This document shows positions 17,411 to 26,522 of a stretch of 64,000 nucleotides of DNA, piece by piece (position 1 is the stretch's first letter; each line of letters begins with the position of its first letter). The DNA lies in IMG/VR virus record IMGVR_UViG_3300042539_001379, positions 20,015 to 84,014 of that record; one strand, written 5' to 3'. The DNA is from a virus. Position numbers and translations under genes: made by a program. Under the pieces are notes generated by a model. The model worked only from the letters and a program-made list of their open reading frames with translations. It was not told where the DNA came from and ran no database searches.

Positions 17411-17598
17411 ACTAGTTCCTCAGCAATACCTAAAATTTCTGCTAAAAATAATAATACTCCCCCGGCAATTAACCATTCACCGTGAGGAATAATATATCCA
17501 GCAGCAACAATAGATCCAGAAGCAACAATTCTTAGACCGCTTTTAACAAGGCTAACATAAAAGTGTCCCTTGCTTGTATCTTTAGGTTGAACGTTCAT
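17407..17598 (-). CDS. Small membrane protein, 63 aa
   Basis: ATG at 17598 follows AAAGGA by about 10 nt and is preferred to the in-frame TTG at 17628. Two hydrophobic segments (SGLRIVASGSIVAAGYII and LIAGGVLLFLAEILGI) form a hairpin in the inner membrane. Its last codons overlap the clamp-loader start (ATGA). It is the first gene behind the perfect promoter at 17630-17658. Function unknown. Confidence 0.65.
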   Translation of the reverse strand: MNVQPKDTSKGHFYVSLVKSGLRIVASGSIVAAGYIIPHGEWLIAGGVLLFLAEILGIAEELV

Positions 17599-17743
17599 TT
17601 TTAAACCATCCTTTAATTGTTTTAACAAGATTATAAAATCTCAAATGATGTATGTCAATTGTGGGAGGCCTATGTGGGCACCGACCTTGATTATAATCAC
17701 AGGAAGGACTAATTGGCTGTCTGCATATACGACAATTAGGCAC
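17582..17743 (-). CDS. Mini zinc-ribbon protein, 53 aa, GTG start
   Basis: The start is GTG at 17743, with GGAGG 6 nt before it; the longer reading from TTG at 17764 has no ribosome site. The first 20 residues hold PNCRICRQPISPSCDYNQG and then RCPH, giving C-x2-C, C and C ligands for one zinc. The C-terminus is basic. The gene overlaps its upstream neighbour's stop and its coding sequence contains the promoter of the next gene. I recall similar PNCRIC peptides in other T4-like marine phages. Role unknown. Confidence 0.65.
   Translation of the reverse strand: MPNCRICRQPISPSCDYNQGRCPHRPPTIDIHHLRFYNLVKTIKGWFKNERST
17630..17658 (-). promoter_or_regulatory. Perfect consensus sigma-70 promoter for the small membrane gene and gp44
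   Basis: TTGACA (17653-17658), a 17-bp spacer and TATAAT (17630-17635) match the bacterial consensus at all 12 positions. It lies inside the zinc-ribbon gene and would start RNA near 17623, leaving about 25 nt with an AAAGGA site before the ATG at 17598. Confidence 0.8.
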
Positions 17744-18077
17744 GTAAAGCCTCCATTGTAACAATTTTACCTAGTTGATCACCTAAATCTTGATCATCAG
17801 TTACAATATGCATTTTAGTATTTCGACGATCTTTATGCCGATCATAAGTTGTAGTTTCAATAACATACCCACCCGCGGCTCTATATAATTGAAACTTCAT
17901 TCCTTCGGATTGAAGACCTGCTGGTTCTACAGACAACACAGATTCTCTTTCAGGTTGACTGTCAAAGTTCATTAACCAATTTCGTATCCAACGACGCATT
18001 CTATGTTTTTTCATGTGTGTATTAACCCTTCTTACATTGTTTATTGATGATAGTTTTGCTTGAGCCCCGTAGTGCAT
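17736..18077 (-). CDS. Conserved hypothetical protein, up to 113 aa
   Basis: The C-terminal half (LYRAAGGYVIETTTYDRHKD, then KMHIVTDDQDLGDQLGKI) is a compact beta-hairpin plus helix module that I recall from other aquatic T4-like phages. The N-terminus is very basic (MKKHRMRRWIRNWLMNF). The ATG at 18077 directly follows the cytidylyltransferase stop; an internal ATG at residue 22 is an alternative start. It may bind nucleic acid through the basic segment, but no family is named. Confidence 0.6.
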   Translation of the reverse strand: MHYGAQAKLSSINNVRRVNTHMKKHRMRRWIRNWLMNFDSQPERESVLSVEPAGLQSEGMKFQLYRAAGGYVIETTTYDRHKDRRNTKMHIVTDDQDLGDQLGKIVTMEALRA

Positions 18078-18078
18078 T

Positions 18079-18555
18079 TTACCATTTCTCCGATAAATTA
18101 GTTTTTAATGTTTCTGCTTCTTTAACTCGTTTACGAAGATTACTAGAGCTAAAACTATGATCCCTACCGTTATATACCAATTCAATTCCTCTTTTAATAC
18201 AAATATCTTTACCAGTAAAATCTTTTCCTTGATATTCAACACCTAAAATTCTAACATTGATTGGTAAAGTCAACAGTATATCTTCAAGATCTTTTTCTGT
18301 TTGGTATACTACGATTTCGTCAACATACCTAACTGCTTGAAGTTGAATTTGCCGCTCTACAATGCTTTGTACAGGATTATTTTTAGTATTAGGTCTGTCA
18401 ATGGTGGGATCTGTTTGAAGTGCTGCAATTAGATAATCACAGTGTCTTTTTGCTTCACTAAGCATAGCAATATGCCCTGCATGTAAAAGGTCAAAGGTAC
18501 TAAAAGTAATACCAACTTTCTTTTCTTGAAGTTCTTTAATTTTATTAAAAATCAT
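18079..18555 (-). CDS. Cytidylyltransferase-type nucleotidyltransferase, 158 aa
   Basis: HAGH at residues 25-28 within TFSTFDLLHAGHIAML is the CTP-binding HxGH motif of the TagD/RfaE family, which makes CDP-glycerol or ADP/CMP-sugar-type activated groups. SSSNLRKRV near the C-terminus matches the family's second motif (usually ISTTxIKxR). Length is right for a complete single domain. It could activate a headgroup for phage-directed glycan or lipid modification, alongside glycosyltransferase genes elsewhere in the window. The true acceptor is unknown. Confidence 0.85.
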   Translation of the reverse strand: MIFNKIKELQEKKVGITFSTFDLLHAGHIAMLSEAKRHCDYLIAALQTDPTIDRPNTKNNPVQSIVERQIQLQAVRYVDEIVVYQTEKDLEDILLTLPINVRILGVEYQGKDFTGKDICIKRGIELVYNGRDHSFSSSNLRKRVKEAETLKTNLSEKW

Positions 18556-18556
18556 A

Positions 18557-18796
18557 TTATTCTTCTTTTAAGATCTTAATTACTTTCTTTTTTTCTTGTT
18601 CTCTCAGCCATTCGTCTTCTGGAGAAAAAGTGGGGCATTTTTTAATTGCTTCGTCTAAAAGCCATTTTAATTGATAAAGATCTTGTTTTACACCCCATGC
18701 AGTAAACCCATCTTGTCGAGGCGATGCACAAATTCGATAGGCATTATTAATTTGCCTAGAAATATCTTCCACGCTCCAATTTTTAATATAGGTCAT
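18557..18796 (-). CDS. Small hypothetical protein, 79 aa, likely leaderless
   Basis: A helical, acidic/basic protein (SVEDISRQINNAYRICAS, LYQLKWLLDEAIKKC, EDEWLREQEKKKV) of a type I recall from several aquatic T4-like phages, function unknown. No ribosome site precedes the ATG. Its start codon lies 7 nt after the -10 box of a perfect promoter, so the RNA may begin at the AUG itself. It is followed 1 nt later by the cytidylyltransferase gene. Confidence 0.65.
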   Translation of the reverse strand: MTYIKNWSVEDISRQINNAYRICASPRQDGFTAWGVKQDLYQLKWLLDEAIKKCPTFSPEDEWLREQEKKKVIKILKEE

Positions 18797-18802
18797 ATTT
18801 TT

Positions 18803-18831
18803 ATTATAATAAAAAAAATAGGACCTGTCAA
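18803..18831 (-). promoter_or_regulatory. Perfect consensus sigma-70 promoter nested in a terminator
   Basis: TTGACA (18826-18831), a 17-bp spacer, and TATAAT (18803-18808) match consensus fully. The -35 box is exactly the 6-base loop of the terminator hairpin at 18815-18842. The expected start site falls at about 18796, the A of the next gene's ATG. Confidence 0.8.
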
Positions 18832-18842
18832 GGTCCTATTTT
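18815..18842 (-). terminator. Intrinsic terminator after the co-chaperonin gene
   Basis: An 11-bp perfect stem (18815-18825 with 18832-18842, core GGACC/GGTCC) and a 6-base loop are followed on the minus strand by a run of eight T. It ends the transcript of the co-chaperonin gene. Confidence 0.85.
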
Positions 18843-18858
18843 GCCGTTACACAAGTTC

Positions 18859-19194
18859 TCAAACTCTAACATCGACATCACTGGGGTTTTCGTCGGCAGT
18901 GAGCATAATAGCATTTGTTTCGACTCTCCTAAGTTCTAAGATACTGCCGTCGTCTTGTTCAAGTTCAATAGTTCTGGTCCATCTACCGTGTTCAACACAG
19001 ACCCATTCACCAACTTTGATATCTTTTTGTTCAGGTCCTACTGCCCAAACTCGACCCCAACGAGGTTTGATTCCGGAAGTTTTTCCATCATCTGAATTAA
19101 TAATAATTCCGGATTTAGTTTGTTGTACCCCAAAGTTCATATCTGATACTAAGACATGATCTCTAATTGGTAAAATTTTACCTTTAATTTTCAT
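18859..19194 (-). CDS. GroES/gp31-like co-chaperonin, 111 aa
   Basis: The start KIKGKILPIRDHVLVSDMNF, then SGIIINSDDG, then RWGRVWAVGPEQKDIKVGEW is the GroES beta-barrel pattern with a mobile loop (about residues 19-38). T4 gp31 replaces GroES to fold the capsid protein, and related phages carry this shorter type. The C-terminus is acidic. The start overlaps the upstream gene by 11 nt. A strong terminator follows. It adds to the phage's chaperone set (DnaJ, ClpA, ClpP). Confidence 0.85.
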   Translation of the reverse strand: MKIKGKILPIRDHVLVSDMNFGVQQTKSGIIINSDDGKTSGIKPRWGRVWAVGPEQKDIKVGEWVCVEHGRWTRTIELEQDDGSILELRRVETNAIMLTADENPSDVDVRV

Positions 19195-19492
19195 TTTCGT
19201 TCTCGTTATTTTTTACTTTTTTTGGAGGATTTACTGTAGTTTGAGGTTGAACATTATTTTGTTGAGGTTTCGTTTCAACAATTCTAGAACCTTCTTTTTT
19301 TACTTTTGGATTGTTTTCGTAATATTCTGCCATTACTTCTTCTCGTTTACGAATAATTTTTCCACCAGATCCTAGTTCATCACCTCTAGCATTAACTTTT
19401 ACATTTCCGATTGCTGGCATAAGTTCGTGCTGACGCATTAATTTATCCATGTCAACTTCTTTGCCTTGCATAGTTCTATATATTCGTCCCAT
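19184..19492 (-). CDS. Conserved T4-like phage protein, 102 aa
   Basis: It begins MGRIYRTMQGKEVDMDKLM and continues with PAIGNVKVNARGDELGSGG and KIIRKREEVMAEYY, a block I recall as widely conserved in T4-like phages without a settled name. The C-terminal third is low-complexity (Pro/Gln then Asn/Glu) and likely disordered. AAGGAGAATAAA precedes the ATG. It is directly upstream of the co-chaperonin with an 11-nt overlap, so a link to head assembly is possible. Confidence 0.7.
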   Translation of the reverse strand: MGRIYRTMQGKEVDMDKLMRQHELMPAIGNVKVNARGDELGSGGKIIRKREEVMAEYYENNPKVKKEGSRIVETKPQQNNVQPQTTVNPPKKVKNNENENEN

Positions 19493-19502
19493 TTTATTCT
19501 CC

Positions 19503-20018
19503 TTATTTTAGGAATTCATGTATGTCTAGTTCGTATTTAATACTGTTTATTTTATGTACCCCAATCAAGTAAAGAACAAAACTAGCAACACTTGATCCTC
19601 TTCCTACACCCCAAACAATATTATGTTTACGCATTGTATCTATTAAATATTTAAGATAATACAACAAATCTATCATATTATATTGAGCAAAAAGTTCTAA
19701 TTCAGTTGTTACCCGGTTAGTTTCTTCAACACTATTGCATTGTAAATATAATTGTTCGATTAATTCTGGGCAATAATTTTTTGGCATAAACCAATTAATT
19801 TGGTTATTTTTATCGAACTCTTCTGTAGAAATATCTAGATCTACATACTTTTTTAATTTTGAAAAGTTATCTTTATTTTTATCTAGTGAAGAATTAAATT
19901 TATCTGTTTCTGCGTCATTTAAAAAAATATTTTGATAATTTTTAATTTGACCCGAATACAAGTGACTAAAAAATTCATCTTGAGATAATAAAATTCTTCC
20001 AAATTTATCAATGTTCAT
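19503..20018 (-). CDS. Stand-alone DnaE-like fragment, 171 aa
   Basis: The last 70 residues align by eye with the start of the bacterial PolIII alpha palm: a helix LIDTMRKHNIVWGVGRGSS (about 125-143) followed by LIGVHKINSIKYELD and a terminal HEFLK, matching the family's GPGRGS...DPLKY...FERFL run. The N-terminal 100 residues are acidic and helical. The gene ends exactly where polymerase catalytic acidic residues would begin, so it cannot polymerise. It might bind a host polymerase part or be a decayed remnant. No Shine-Dalgarno is evident. Confidence 0.65.
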   Translation of the reverse strand: MNIDKFGRILLSQDEFFSHLYSGQIKNYQNIFLNDAETDKFNSSLDKNKDNFSKLKKYVDLDISTEEFDKNNQINWFMPKNYCPELIEQLYLQCNSVEETNRVTTELELFAQYNMIDLLYYLKYLIDTMRKHNIVWGVGRGSSVASFVLYLIGVHKINSIKYELDIHEFLK

Positions 20019-20049
20019 TTACTAACGATAACATATATCTTGAATAAAA

Positions 20050-20292
20050 TCAATGATCAACGTTGATAAAATCATCAAAATTTTTGCCTTTTGATTCCAA
20101 TTTTTCCAACGCTGCTTGATGGCGCTTAGACTGTTCCTCTCTATATGCTTCTAGTATTATAGAAATTTGGTTACATACTCCGCCTTGTCCAGACCTCGAA
20201 GCCACAAGAAATTTTTTCATTAACTCTGTTATTCTATTGTCAATATCTTCGTTTTTTAATTTACTTAAATCTGGTAAAAGAGGATTAAACAT
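20050..20292 (-). CDS. Conserved small phage protein, 80 aa
   Basis: A helical protein beginning MFNPLLPDLSKLKNEDIDN, with a conserved-looking QGGVCNQISIILEAYREEQ block and a charged C-terminus. I recall similar proteins in cyanophage-like genomes, unnamed. It overlaps nothing but follows the 127-aa virion-type gene by 1 nt, so it is co-transcribed with the fibre locus. Possibly an assembly factor; no motif decides. Confidence 0.6.
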   Translation of the reverse strand: MFNPLLPDLSKLKNEDIDNRITELMKKFLVASRSGQGGVCNQISIILEAYREEQSKRHQAALEKLESKGKNFDDFINVDH

Positions 20293-20293
20293 T

Positions 20294-20677
20294 TTAGATC
20301 AAGGTTCCCGAAATAGCATACCAATTTCCATTATAATAATACGCTGGGCAATTATAAGTGTCTGTTACAAAAACTAATGTACCATTAATTGCGGTACCTT
20401 CGTCTACTAACGCACTTAATTCAGCCAGGGTATAATTTTTTAATATTATAGAACAATTTTCAAGTGCTGCTTTTTTAATTATATTACCACCAAAGTTATT
20501 TGTTGATGATAAACTAATTAGGTTAGATTGCAAGGTACTAATCTCATCACCTGCAACATCTAATGCAGACTTAATCATAGAAAAATTGGTTCTAAAACCT
20601 TGACTATCATTATCTTCACCGGGGGTTGGAAAATTTATATCTATTAATTCTGTATAATCTGTTATTGTACTTGCCAT
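20294..20677 (-). CDS. Virion-type protein with INFPxPGxDNDSQGFRxNF head, 127 aa
   Basis: The head module (IDINFPTPGEDNDSQGFRTN, then heptad-like FSMIKSALDVAGDEISTL) is a form I recall at the N-terminus of many T4-like aquatic phage structural proteins and suggests a trimer. The C-terminal part (TLVFVTDTYNCPAYYYNGNW) resembles a small beta cap of fibre proteins. Its neighbour at 20690-20944 is a shorter paralogue. Both sit downstream of the giant fibre gene, so a fibre-base or connector role is plausible. Confidence 0.65.
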   Translation of the reverse strand: MASTITDYTELIDINFPTPGEDNDSQGFRTNFSMIKSALDVAGDEISTLQSNLISLSSTNNFGGNIIKKAALENCSIILKNYTLAELSALVDEGTAINGTLVFVTDTYNCPAYYYNGNWYAISGTLI

Positions 20678-20689
20678 GTGTACTCCGAT

Positions 20690-20944
20690 TTAAGGATAAC
20701 TTTTTAGAAAAATTTCACAATTATCAATCACGGCGTTAGTTATAGTTCCGAAATAATTGAAATCGTTTGTGTTGTTCAAATACACTCCACTAGATTTAAT
20801 ATTGTTTATTTCGCCGTCGACTATTTCAATAGAAGTTTTGATTTTATCAAAGTTGTTTCTAAATCCTTTTAAGTCATTGAGTTTTCCTTTTACTGGAAAA
20901 TTTTCATTTATTAAATTGCTAAAATTAGTTACCGTACTTGTCAT
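20690..20944 (-). CDS. Truncated paralogue of the preceding virion-type protein, 84 aa
   Basis: It shares the head pattern (LINENFPVKGKLNDLKGF, then FDKIKTSIEIVDGEIN) and the following segment (NDFNYFGTITNAVIDNCEIF) with the 127-aa neighbour. It stops where that protein continues with its C-terminal cap, after LKSYP instead of LKNYT. It is either a trimmed duplicate or a genuine short version. It follows the giant fibre gene by 1 nt. Confidence 0.6.
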   Translation of the reverse strand: MTSTVTNFSNLINENFPVKGKLNDLKGFRNNFDKIKTSIEIVDGEINNIKSSGVYLNNTNDFNYFGTITNAVIDNCEIFLKSYP

Positions 20945-20945
20945 G

Positions 20946-23900
20946 TTATTGTTTTGATTTTAATTGCTTTACTTCTTCTGATAGTTCTTTAATTGCTTCG
21001 ATTAATAACGGAATTAATCTTTCATATTGAACAGTTTTGTAATTTTCTCCAGATTTACTATTTCCGTTTTCATCTCTATCAAAAGGTGCATTTTTTACTG
21101 CTTCGGGTAAAACTGATTCTACCTCATCAGCAAATAATCCAACTAAGTTAGTTGATTTATCATATCCAAAACTTTCAGCCAAGTCATTTGGGTTGTATGT
21201 TATACCGTTTAGTTTTTCTACTTTTTCTAATGCATTTTCTAAAGGTTTAACATTTGTTTTTAATCTTCTATCTGAATAATATGCTGTAACTTCGCCTACG
21301 GCATTAATGTCGCCACCGGCAAACATATGATTATTAGTTAAGTTCCAATAAGCAGGCCATTGACTGTTTACTTGACTCCAGGTTTCTGTGTCATTGCCAC
21401 CTCTTAAAATATAAAATAAATCACTAGTGCAATGTAACATTGCTGAGTTATTATTTGTGTCTCGTAGGTATACTGTTGGACTTGCACCTCTCAACACTAA
21501 TGTTCCTAGATCAAATCTGTTAGCATTGTCATCATATAATCTAACACTTCCGTCTACATCTATTGTTTTATTAAAATAAAATAAATCTCTATCAGTTTGG
21601 AAATGACAATAACTGGAATTCATTGGCCCTAAATCTAACCATCCAGATGGTGTATTAAATCGATGAGCATCGCTGGTATTTGGATTCCATGAATAATTGC
21701 TATTTTCAGAATCGTAAAACTGTTTAGCCCTTACTACATCAAAAGTAACATCTGTTGATGAAGTATTACCTAAATGAAGTATTTTATTTTTAACAGCACC
21801 TGCACTCCAACCACCGACGAATAAATCATTGGTTGTTCCATCTAGACCAAAATGTACAGCATAATCACTTCCAATATGGAAGGTCATATATGCATCTGTG
21901 TTAAGAGTCGCTTGATAAACTTGAAGTGTGTTAACCTGTCCTGTATTATTTCCTAAAGCACCTGTAGGCGTTGTTATAATTAACGGACCATCAGTTGCAG
22001 CCCATGTATCGCCTACATCGCTTCTTAAGAATTGTGTAGAATTTAAACCATCTAATTTATCTGCATCCGCTGCTGAACCAGCAGCACCTGCTGTATCTGA
22101 CCAAAATGGAATACCTTCTGCACTGACCTTCAAGATTTGATTTTCTAAGCCGATGCCTAAGAATGTAGTTAATCCTGGATTACTTTGATATGGAATACTG
22201 CCTTTTACTCCTCCTGCAAGATTGGTTGCAGTTGTTGAAGTTAAAGAAGTATTAGATTGATTAACGTTTCCAGACCATGTTGGCTTTCCGTTACTACCTA
22301 CAGTTAATACTTGGTTTTCTGATCCTATAGACAAAAATACAGTATCATTTACACTATTTTGATACGGTATAGAACCAACAGCGCCACCTGTTAAATTATC
22401 TGCAGATGTTACTGACAATGTGTCTCTGTTAACCCATTCAGGAACACCACTGGCATTAACTGTTAAAATTTGATTTTCTGTTCCTATTGCTAGGAATACA
22501 GTATCATCTACGGCATTTTGATAAAGAATACTGCCCTTTGCTCCACCTAGTACATCTTGTGCAAACGATGCAGTTGTAACCGACAATGTATCTCTATTAA
22601 CCCATGCAGGTACCCCGCTAGCATTAACAGATAACAATTGATTTTGTGCTCCAATTCCTAAGAATGTAGTTAATCCTGGATTACTTTGATATGGAATGCT
22701 TCCTTTTACACCACCTGCAAGATTGGTTGCAGTAGAAGATGCCATACTGCTACTATCAACCCATTCTGGTGTATTTCCCGAACCAACGGACAAAATTTGT
22801 GTCGGTGAACCAATATTTAAAAACACCGTGTCATTAACTGTATTTTGATATGGAATAGCGCCAGTTGATCCGCCTATTAAATCTTGAGCCAGAGATGCTG
22901 TAGTAACAGATACTGTATCTCTGTTAACCCATACAGGTACTCCTCCTGCGCTTACAGATAACAATTGATTTTGTGTGCCAATTCCTAAGAATATAGTATC
23001 GTTAGCATTATTTTGATAAGGTATACTTCCCTTTACGCCGCCTAACAAATCAAATGCAAATGTTGCAGTTGTAACCGATAATGTATCTCTATCTACCCAT
23101 TCTAATGAATTTCCAGCACCTACTGTTAAAATTTGTGATTGAAGACCAATTCCTAAGAATGTAGTTGTTCCAGGATTACTTTGGTATGGAACACTGCCAA
23201 TTGTGCCCCCTGCAAGGTTTGTTGCGGTATTGGCATTTGCTATTGTTAACGCCCCCGGATCACTCCAAGTTGGTGCTGTAGAACCGGCAGTTAGTATAGA
23301 TCCAAAAGATCCAAGAGATAAAAATGTTGTATTATTAGCACCGGACTGATATGGAAGACTTCCTGCCGAACCGCCACTTAATTCGTTGGCTATATTAGCA
23401 CTTCCTACACTTAACGTAGATTGATCTACAAATGCTGGTCCTCCGGGATCGGTTCCTTTACTAATTAACACTTGATCGGTGTCGCCAGGACCAAAGAATC
23501 CAGTGAGACCAAAATCAATTTGATACGGTATTTGATTTATTGTTCCGCCGTCAATATTTGTTGCTGTTGTTACAGATAATGTTGTTCTATTAATCCATAC
23601 TGGTAATCCGCTGGCATTAACAGATAACAATTGATTTTGTGATCCTATACCTAAAAACACAGTATCATTGACTGCATTTTGATATGGAATACTACCTTTT
23701 ACGCCACCTAGTAAATCTTGTGCAAAAGATGCAGTAGTAACTGCTACAGTACTTCTGTTGACCCATACTGGTAATCCGCTGGCATTAACTGTTAAAATTT
23801 GATCTTCAGTTCCGATTGCTAGGAACACAGTGTCATCTACTGCATTTTGATAAGGTATACTTCCTGTTGCACCACCTAATAAATCTTGTGCAAAAGATGC

Positions 23901-26486
23901 AGTAGTAACTGATATAGTACCTCTATTAACCCATACAGGAACACCTGCAGAATTAACTGTTAGAACCTGCCCTTCGGTTCCAATCGCTAAGAATACAGTA
24001 TCGTCTACTGCATTTTGATATGGAATACTACCTTTTACGCCACCTAATAAATCAAGTGCAAATGTTGCAGTTGTAACTGATAATGAATCTCTGTTAACCC
24101 ATACAGGCACCCCTGCAGAATTAACTGTTAGTACCTGACCCTCCGATCCTATACCTAAAAACACAGTATCATTAACTGCGTTTTGATAAGGTATACTTCC
24201 TTGAATACCGCCTAATAAATCTTGTGCAAAAGATGCAGTGGAAACAGATATAGTATCTCTGTTAACCCATACCGGTGAACCTGATGAATTAACAGTTAAT
24301 ATTGTTCCGGTAGATCCTATATTTAAAAATGTAGTAGTATCAATATCACTTTGATAAGGAATAGATCCCGGCAATCCGCCTAATAAGTTATCTGCATAAA
24401 CAGAAATATTAACCTGTAAACTATCTCTATTGATCCAATCTGGTAATCCTTGAGAATTTACAGATAATACTTGAGTTTCTGTTCCAATAGGTAAAAATAC
24501 TGTATTGTTGGCTGTGCTTTGATAAACTATACTTCCTGTTGCGCCTCCTACGATATCGTCTGCAAGTAAAGAACGCCCTACGTATAGTTCAGTTTGATTA
24601 ACAAATACAGGGCCCCCTGCATTGGTTCCTGTGCTTAACAATACCTGTCCAACAAGACCCGGTCCAAAAAATCCTGTAATTCCTGGGCTTATTTGATAAG
24701 GAACTTGATTGATTGTTCCATCTTCTATGTTTGTAGCAGTGGTAACAGAAACATCCTCTCTATTAATCCATTGAGGAATACCAGATGATGAAACTGTAAG
24801 TATTTGTTTTTCTGCTCCTATTGGTAAAAATGTAGTATCATTAACTGAAGTTTGATAGACAATAGAACCAGATGCTCCACCTAATAAATCGTTTGCAAAT
24901 GATGCAGTTGATACTGTAATAGAAGAACGATTAACCCAAATTGGAGCATTAGAATTGTTGACACTTAGTAATTGATCTTCGGTACCAATTGGTAAGAAAA
25001 CAGTTGTACCTGGGCCGCTTTGATATGGAAGACTTCCTGCTGCTCCGTCTTTTAGGTTTGTTGCAGTATTTGCAAACGCTATTGTTAAGTTATCAGGTGG
25101 AACCCATACAGGAGCGTCTGCACCAGCAGTTAGTACAGATCCTGTGCTTCCTAAACTTAAAAACACAGTTTGGTTTGAAGTGCTTTGATATGGCAAACTT
25201 CCTGTTGCACCACCTAAAATATCATCTACAAGTAAAGAACGACCTACATATAGTTCAGTTTGGTCAACAAATACGGGACCACCTGTGTTCGTTCCTGTGC
25301 TTAATAATACTTGCCCGACTTCACCGGGGCCAAAAAATGCTGTAGTTCCCGGACCTGTTTGATACGGTACTTGATTTACAGTACCGTCTTTTATATTTGT
25401 TGCAGTTGTAATATTACCAGAAATATTATCTGCGTATAAAATTCCGCCGACAACTAAATCGCTGCCAATTCCTGCTCCTCCGGCAACTACTAATGCTCCT
25501 GTTGTTGTTGAAACAGAATTTGATGTATTATTTGTTTTGATAATATCATCTGTTACAATTAACGTAGTAGTGACCGTGGTTAATTCGATTGTTAATTTTT
25601 GTGAAACAATTTCACCTGCTACATGCAGATCTCCACCAATACCAACTCCACCTTGTACTCTTAAAGCACCGGTTTGTGGAGATGAAGATATTGTATTATT
25701 TGTAACAGTTAATGCAGCAACAATTAATGTTTTTTCGTTAGTGTTATAAGATAGGCCTAAACTGGCTCCTAATTCTTGATAATCTGCAGAACCAAGAGAC
25801 ATTGTAATATATCTTAATGGTGTTATTTCTAATGTACCTAAATTATCTACATAAATTGTTTCTGCTTTTGTTGATCTTTCAACTAGGACGGTCGAAGTGC
25901 TTACCCATGATGCGGTGCTGTCGTCTATTACCTGTAAAATGTTTCCTATTTGCCCTAACGGTATAAATGCTGTTTGACTGGAAGCACTTTGAATTAGAAT
26001 AGATCCAGTAGTTCCACCTTGTACGTCAGTTACTTCTGTTGGTCCGCTTGGGCCGGTAACACCTTGAGGTCCTTGTACACCTTGTGGTCCTTGTACACCT
26101 TGTGGTCCTTGTACACCTTGTGGACCCTGAACACCTTGCGGACCCTGAACACCTTGTGGACCTTGTACACCCTGTGGTCCTTGTACACCCTGCGGACCCT
26201 GAACACCTTGTGGTCCTTGTACACCCTGCGGACCCTGAACACCTTGTGGTCCTTGTACACCCTGCGGTCCTTGTACACCCTGCGGACCTTGAGGTCCAAC
26301 AGGTCCGGTAATACCTTGAGGTCCTTGAGGTCCAACAGGTCCGGCAGTATTTAATAGTGTTCTTGCTCTTTCTGGAGTAAGAGTCTGCTCAACACCGTCG
26401 TGCCCTACTATAAAAACAGTTTGACTGTCTGTTGGATTCGTTAAATCAATTGATAAAACTTCTGATAGCGATGCTCTAATTGACAT
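20946..26486 (-). CDS. Giant tail fibre with collagen repeat, about 20 tandem repeats and S74 chaperone, 1846 aa
   Basis: Residues 1-45 form an N-terminal cap (PEARTLLNT). Residues about 49-150 are collagen-like GPQGVQ triplets. About twenty degenerate 45-60-residue repeats of type [18 protein letters not shown] follow (near residues 150-1420), each ending in VPVWVNR-like strands. The C-terminus, [12 protein letters not shown] at about residue 1738 onward, is a peptidase S74 intramolecular chaperone whose Ser1738 would self-cleave after trimer folding. Such fibres bind host surfaces. A GATAAATA octamer lies about 30 nt upstream, fitting late expression. The small virion-type genes follow. Confidence 0.92.
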   Translation of the reverse strand: MSIRASLSEVLSIDLTNPTDSQTVFIVGHDGVEQTLTPERARTLLNTAGPVGPQGPQGITGPVGPQGPQGVQGPQGVQGPQGVQGPQGVQGPQGVQGPQGVQGPQGVQGPQGVQGPQGVQGPQGVQGPQGVQGPQGVQGPQGVTGPSGPTEVTDVQGGTTGSILIQSASSQTAFIPLGQIGNILQVIDDSTASWVSTSTVLVERSTKAETIYVDNLGTLEITPLRYITMSLGSADYQELGASLGLSYNTNEKTLIVAALTVTNNTISSSPQTGALRVQGGVGIGGDLHVAGEIVSQKLTIELTTVTTTLIVTDDIIKTNNTSNSVSTTTGALVVAGGAGIGSDLVVGGILYADNISGNITTATNIKDGTVNQVPYQTGPGTTAFFGPGEVGQVLLSTGTNTGGPVFVDQTELYVGRSLLVDDILGGATGSLPYQSTSNQTVFLSLGSTGSVLTAGADAPVWVPPDNLTIAFANTATNLKDGAAGSLPYQSGPGTTVFLPIGTEDQLLSVNNSNAPIWVNRSSITVSTASFANDLLGGASGSIVYQTSVNDTTFLPIGAEKQILTVSSSGIPQWINREDVSVTTATNIEDGTINQVPYQISPGITGFFGPGLVGQVLLSTGTNAGGPVFVNQTELYVGRSLLADDIVGGATGSIVYQSTANNTVFLPIGTETQVLSVNSQGLPDWINRDSLQVNISVYADNLLGGLPGSIPYQSDIDTTTFLNIGSTGTILTVNSSGSPVWVNRDTISVSTASFAQDLLGGIQGSIPYQNAVNDTVFLGIGSEGQVLTVNSAGVPVWVNRDSLSVTTATFALDLLGGVKGSIPYQNAVDDTVFLAIGTEGQVLTVNSAGVPVWVNRGTISVTTASFAQDLLGGATGSIPYQNAVDDTVFLAIGTEDQILTVNASGLPVWVNRSTVAVTTASFAQDLLGGVKGSIPYQNAVNDTVFLGIGSQNQLLSVNASGLPVWINRTTLSVTTATNIDGGTINQIPYQIDFGLTGFFGPGDTDQVLISKGTDPGGPAFVDQSTLSVGSANIANELSGGSAGSLPYQSGANNTTFLSLGSFGSILTAGSTAPTWSDPGALTIANANTATNLAGGTIGSVPYQSNPGTTTFLGIGLQSQILTVGAGNSLEWVDRDTLSVTTATFAFDLLGGVKGSIPYQNNANDTIFLGIGTQNQLLSVSAGGVPVWVNRDTVSVTTASLAQDLIGGSTGAIPYQNTVNDTVFLNIGSPTQILSVGSGNTPEWVDSSSMASSTATNLAGGVKGSIPYQSNPGLTTFLGIGAQNQLLSVNASGVPAWVNRDTLSVTTASFAQDVLGGAKGSILYQNAVDDTVFLAIGTENQILTVNASGVPEWVNRDTLSVTSADNLTGGAVGSIPYQNSVNDTVFLSIGSENQVLTVGSNGKPTWSGNVNQSNTSLTSTTATNLAGGVKGSIPYQSNPGLTTFLGIGLENQILKVSAEGIPFWSDTAGAAGSAADADKLDGLNSTQFLRSDVGDTWAATDGPLIITTPTGALGNNTGQVNTLQVYQATLNTDAYMTFHIGSDYAVHFGLDGTTNDLFVGGWSAGAVKNKILHLGNTSSTDVTFDVVRAKQFYDSENSNYSWNPNTSDAHRFNTPSGWLDLGPMNSSYCHFQTDRDLFYFNKTIDVDGSVRLYDDNANRFDLGTLVLRGASPTVYLRDTNNNSAMLHCTSDLFYILRGGNDTETWSQVNSQWPAYWNLTNNHMFAGGDINAVGEVTAYYSDRRLKTNVKPLENALEKVEKLNGITYNPNDLAESFGYDKSTNLVGLFADEVESVLPEAVKNAPFDRDENGNSKSGENYKTVQYERLIPLLIEAIKELSEEVKQLKSKQ
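26038..26342 (-). repeat. Collagen-like GPQGVQ tandem repeat within the giant fibre gene
   Basis: About fifteen 18-bp units encoding GPQGVQ, flanked by [12 protein letters not shown] and GVTGPSGPT variants. Units differ only at wobble bases, so copy number may change by recombination or slippage. The repeats open false frames in other phases. Confidence 0.92.
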
Positions 26487-26514
26487 TTTTTAGGACCTAT
26501 TATAATTATTTTTA

Positions 26515-26522
26515 TATTTATC
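26515..26522 (-). promoter_or_regulatory. Late-promoter-like octamer GATAAATA upstream of the giant fibre gene
   Basis: One mismatch to TATAAATA, 28 nt before the ATG at 26486, overlapping the stop of the upstream propeller gene. The leader would include TAGGTCC as a weak ribosome site. Confidence 0.5.

Noticed and set aside
26060-26311. Possible CRISPR array from regularly spaced 18-bp repeats
   Set aside because: Repeats are contiguous without unique spacers and encode Gly-X-Y triplets in frame.
26019-26354. Open frames on both strands across the collagen repeat (e.g. 26019-26354 plus, 26030-26335 minus)
   Set aside because: They arise from the 18-bp repeat of the giant fibre gene, have low-complexity translations ([10 protein letters not shown]-like), and no ribosome sites.
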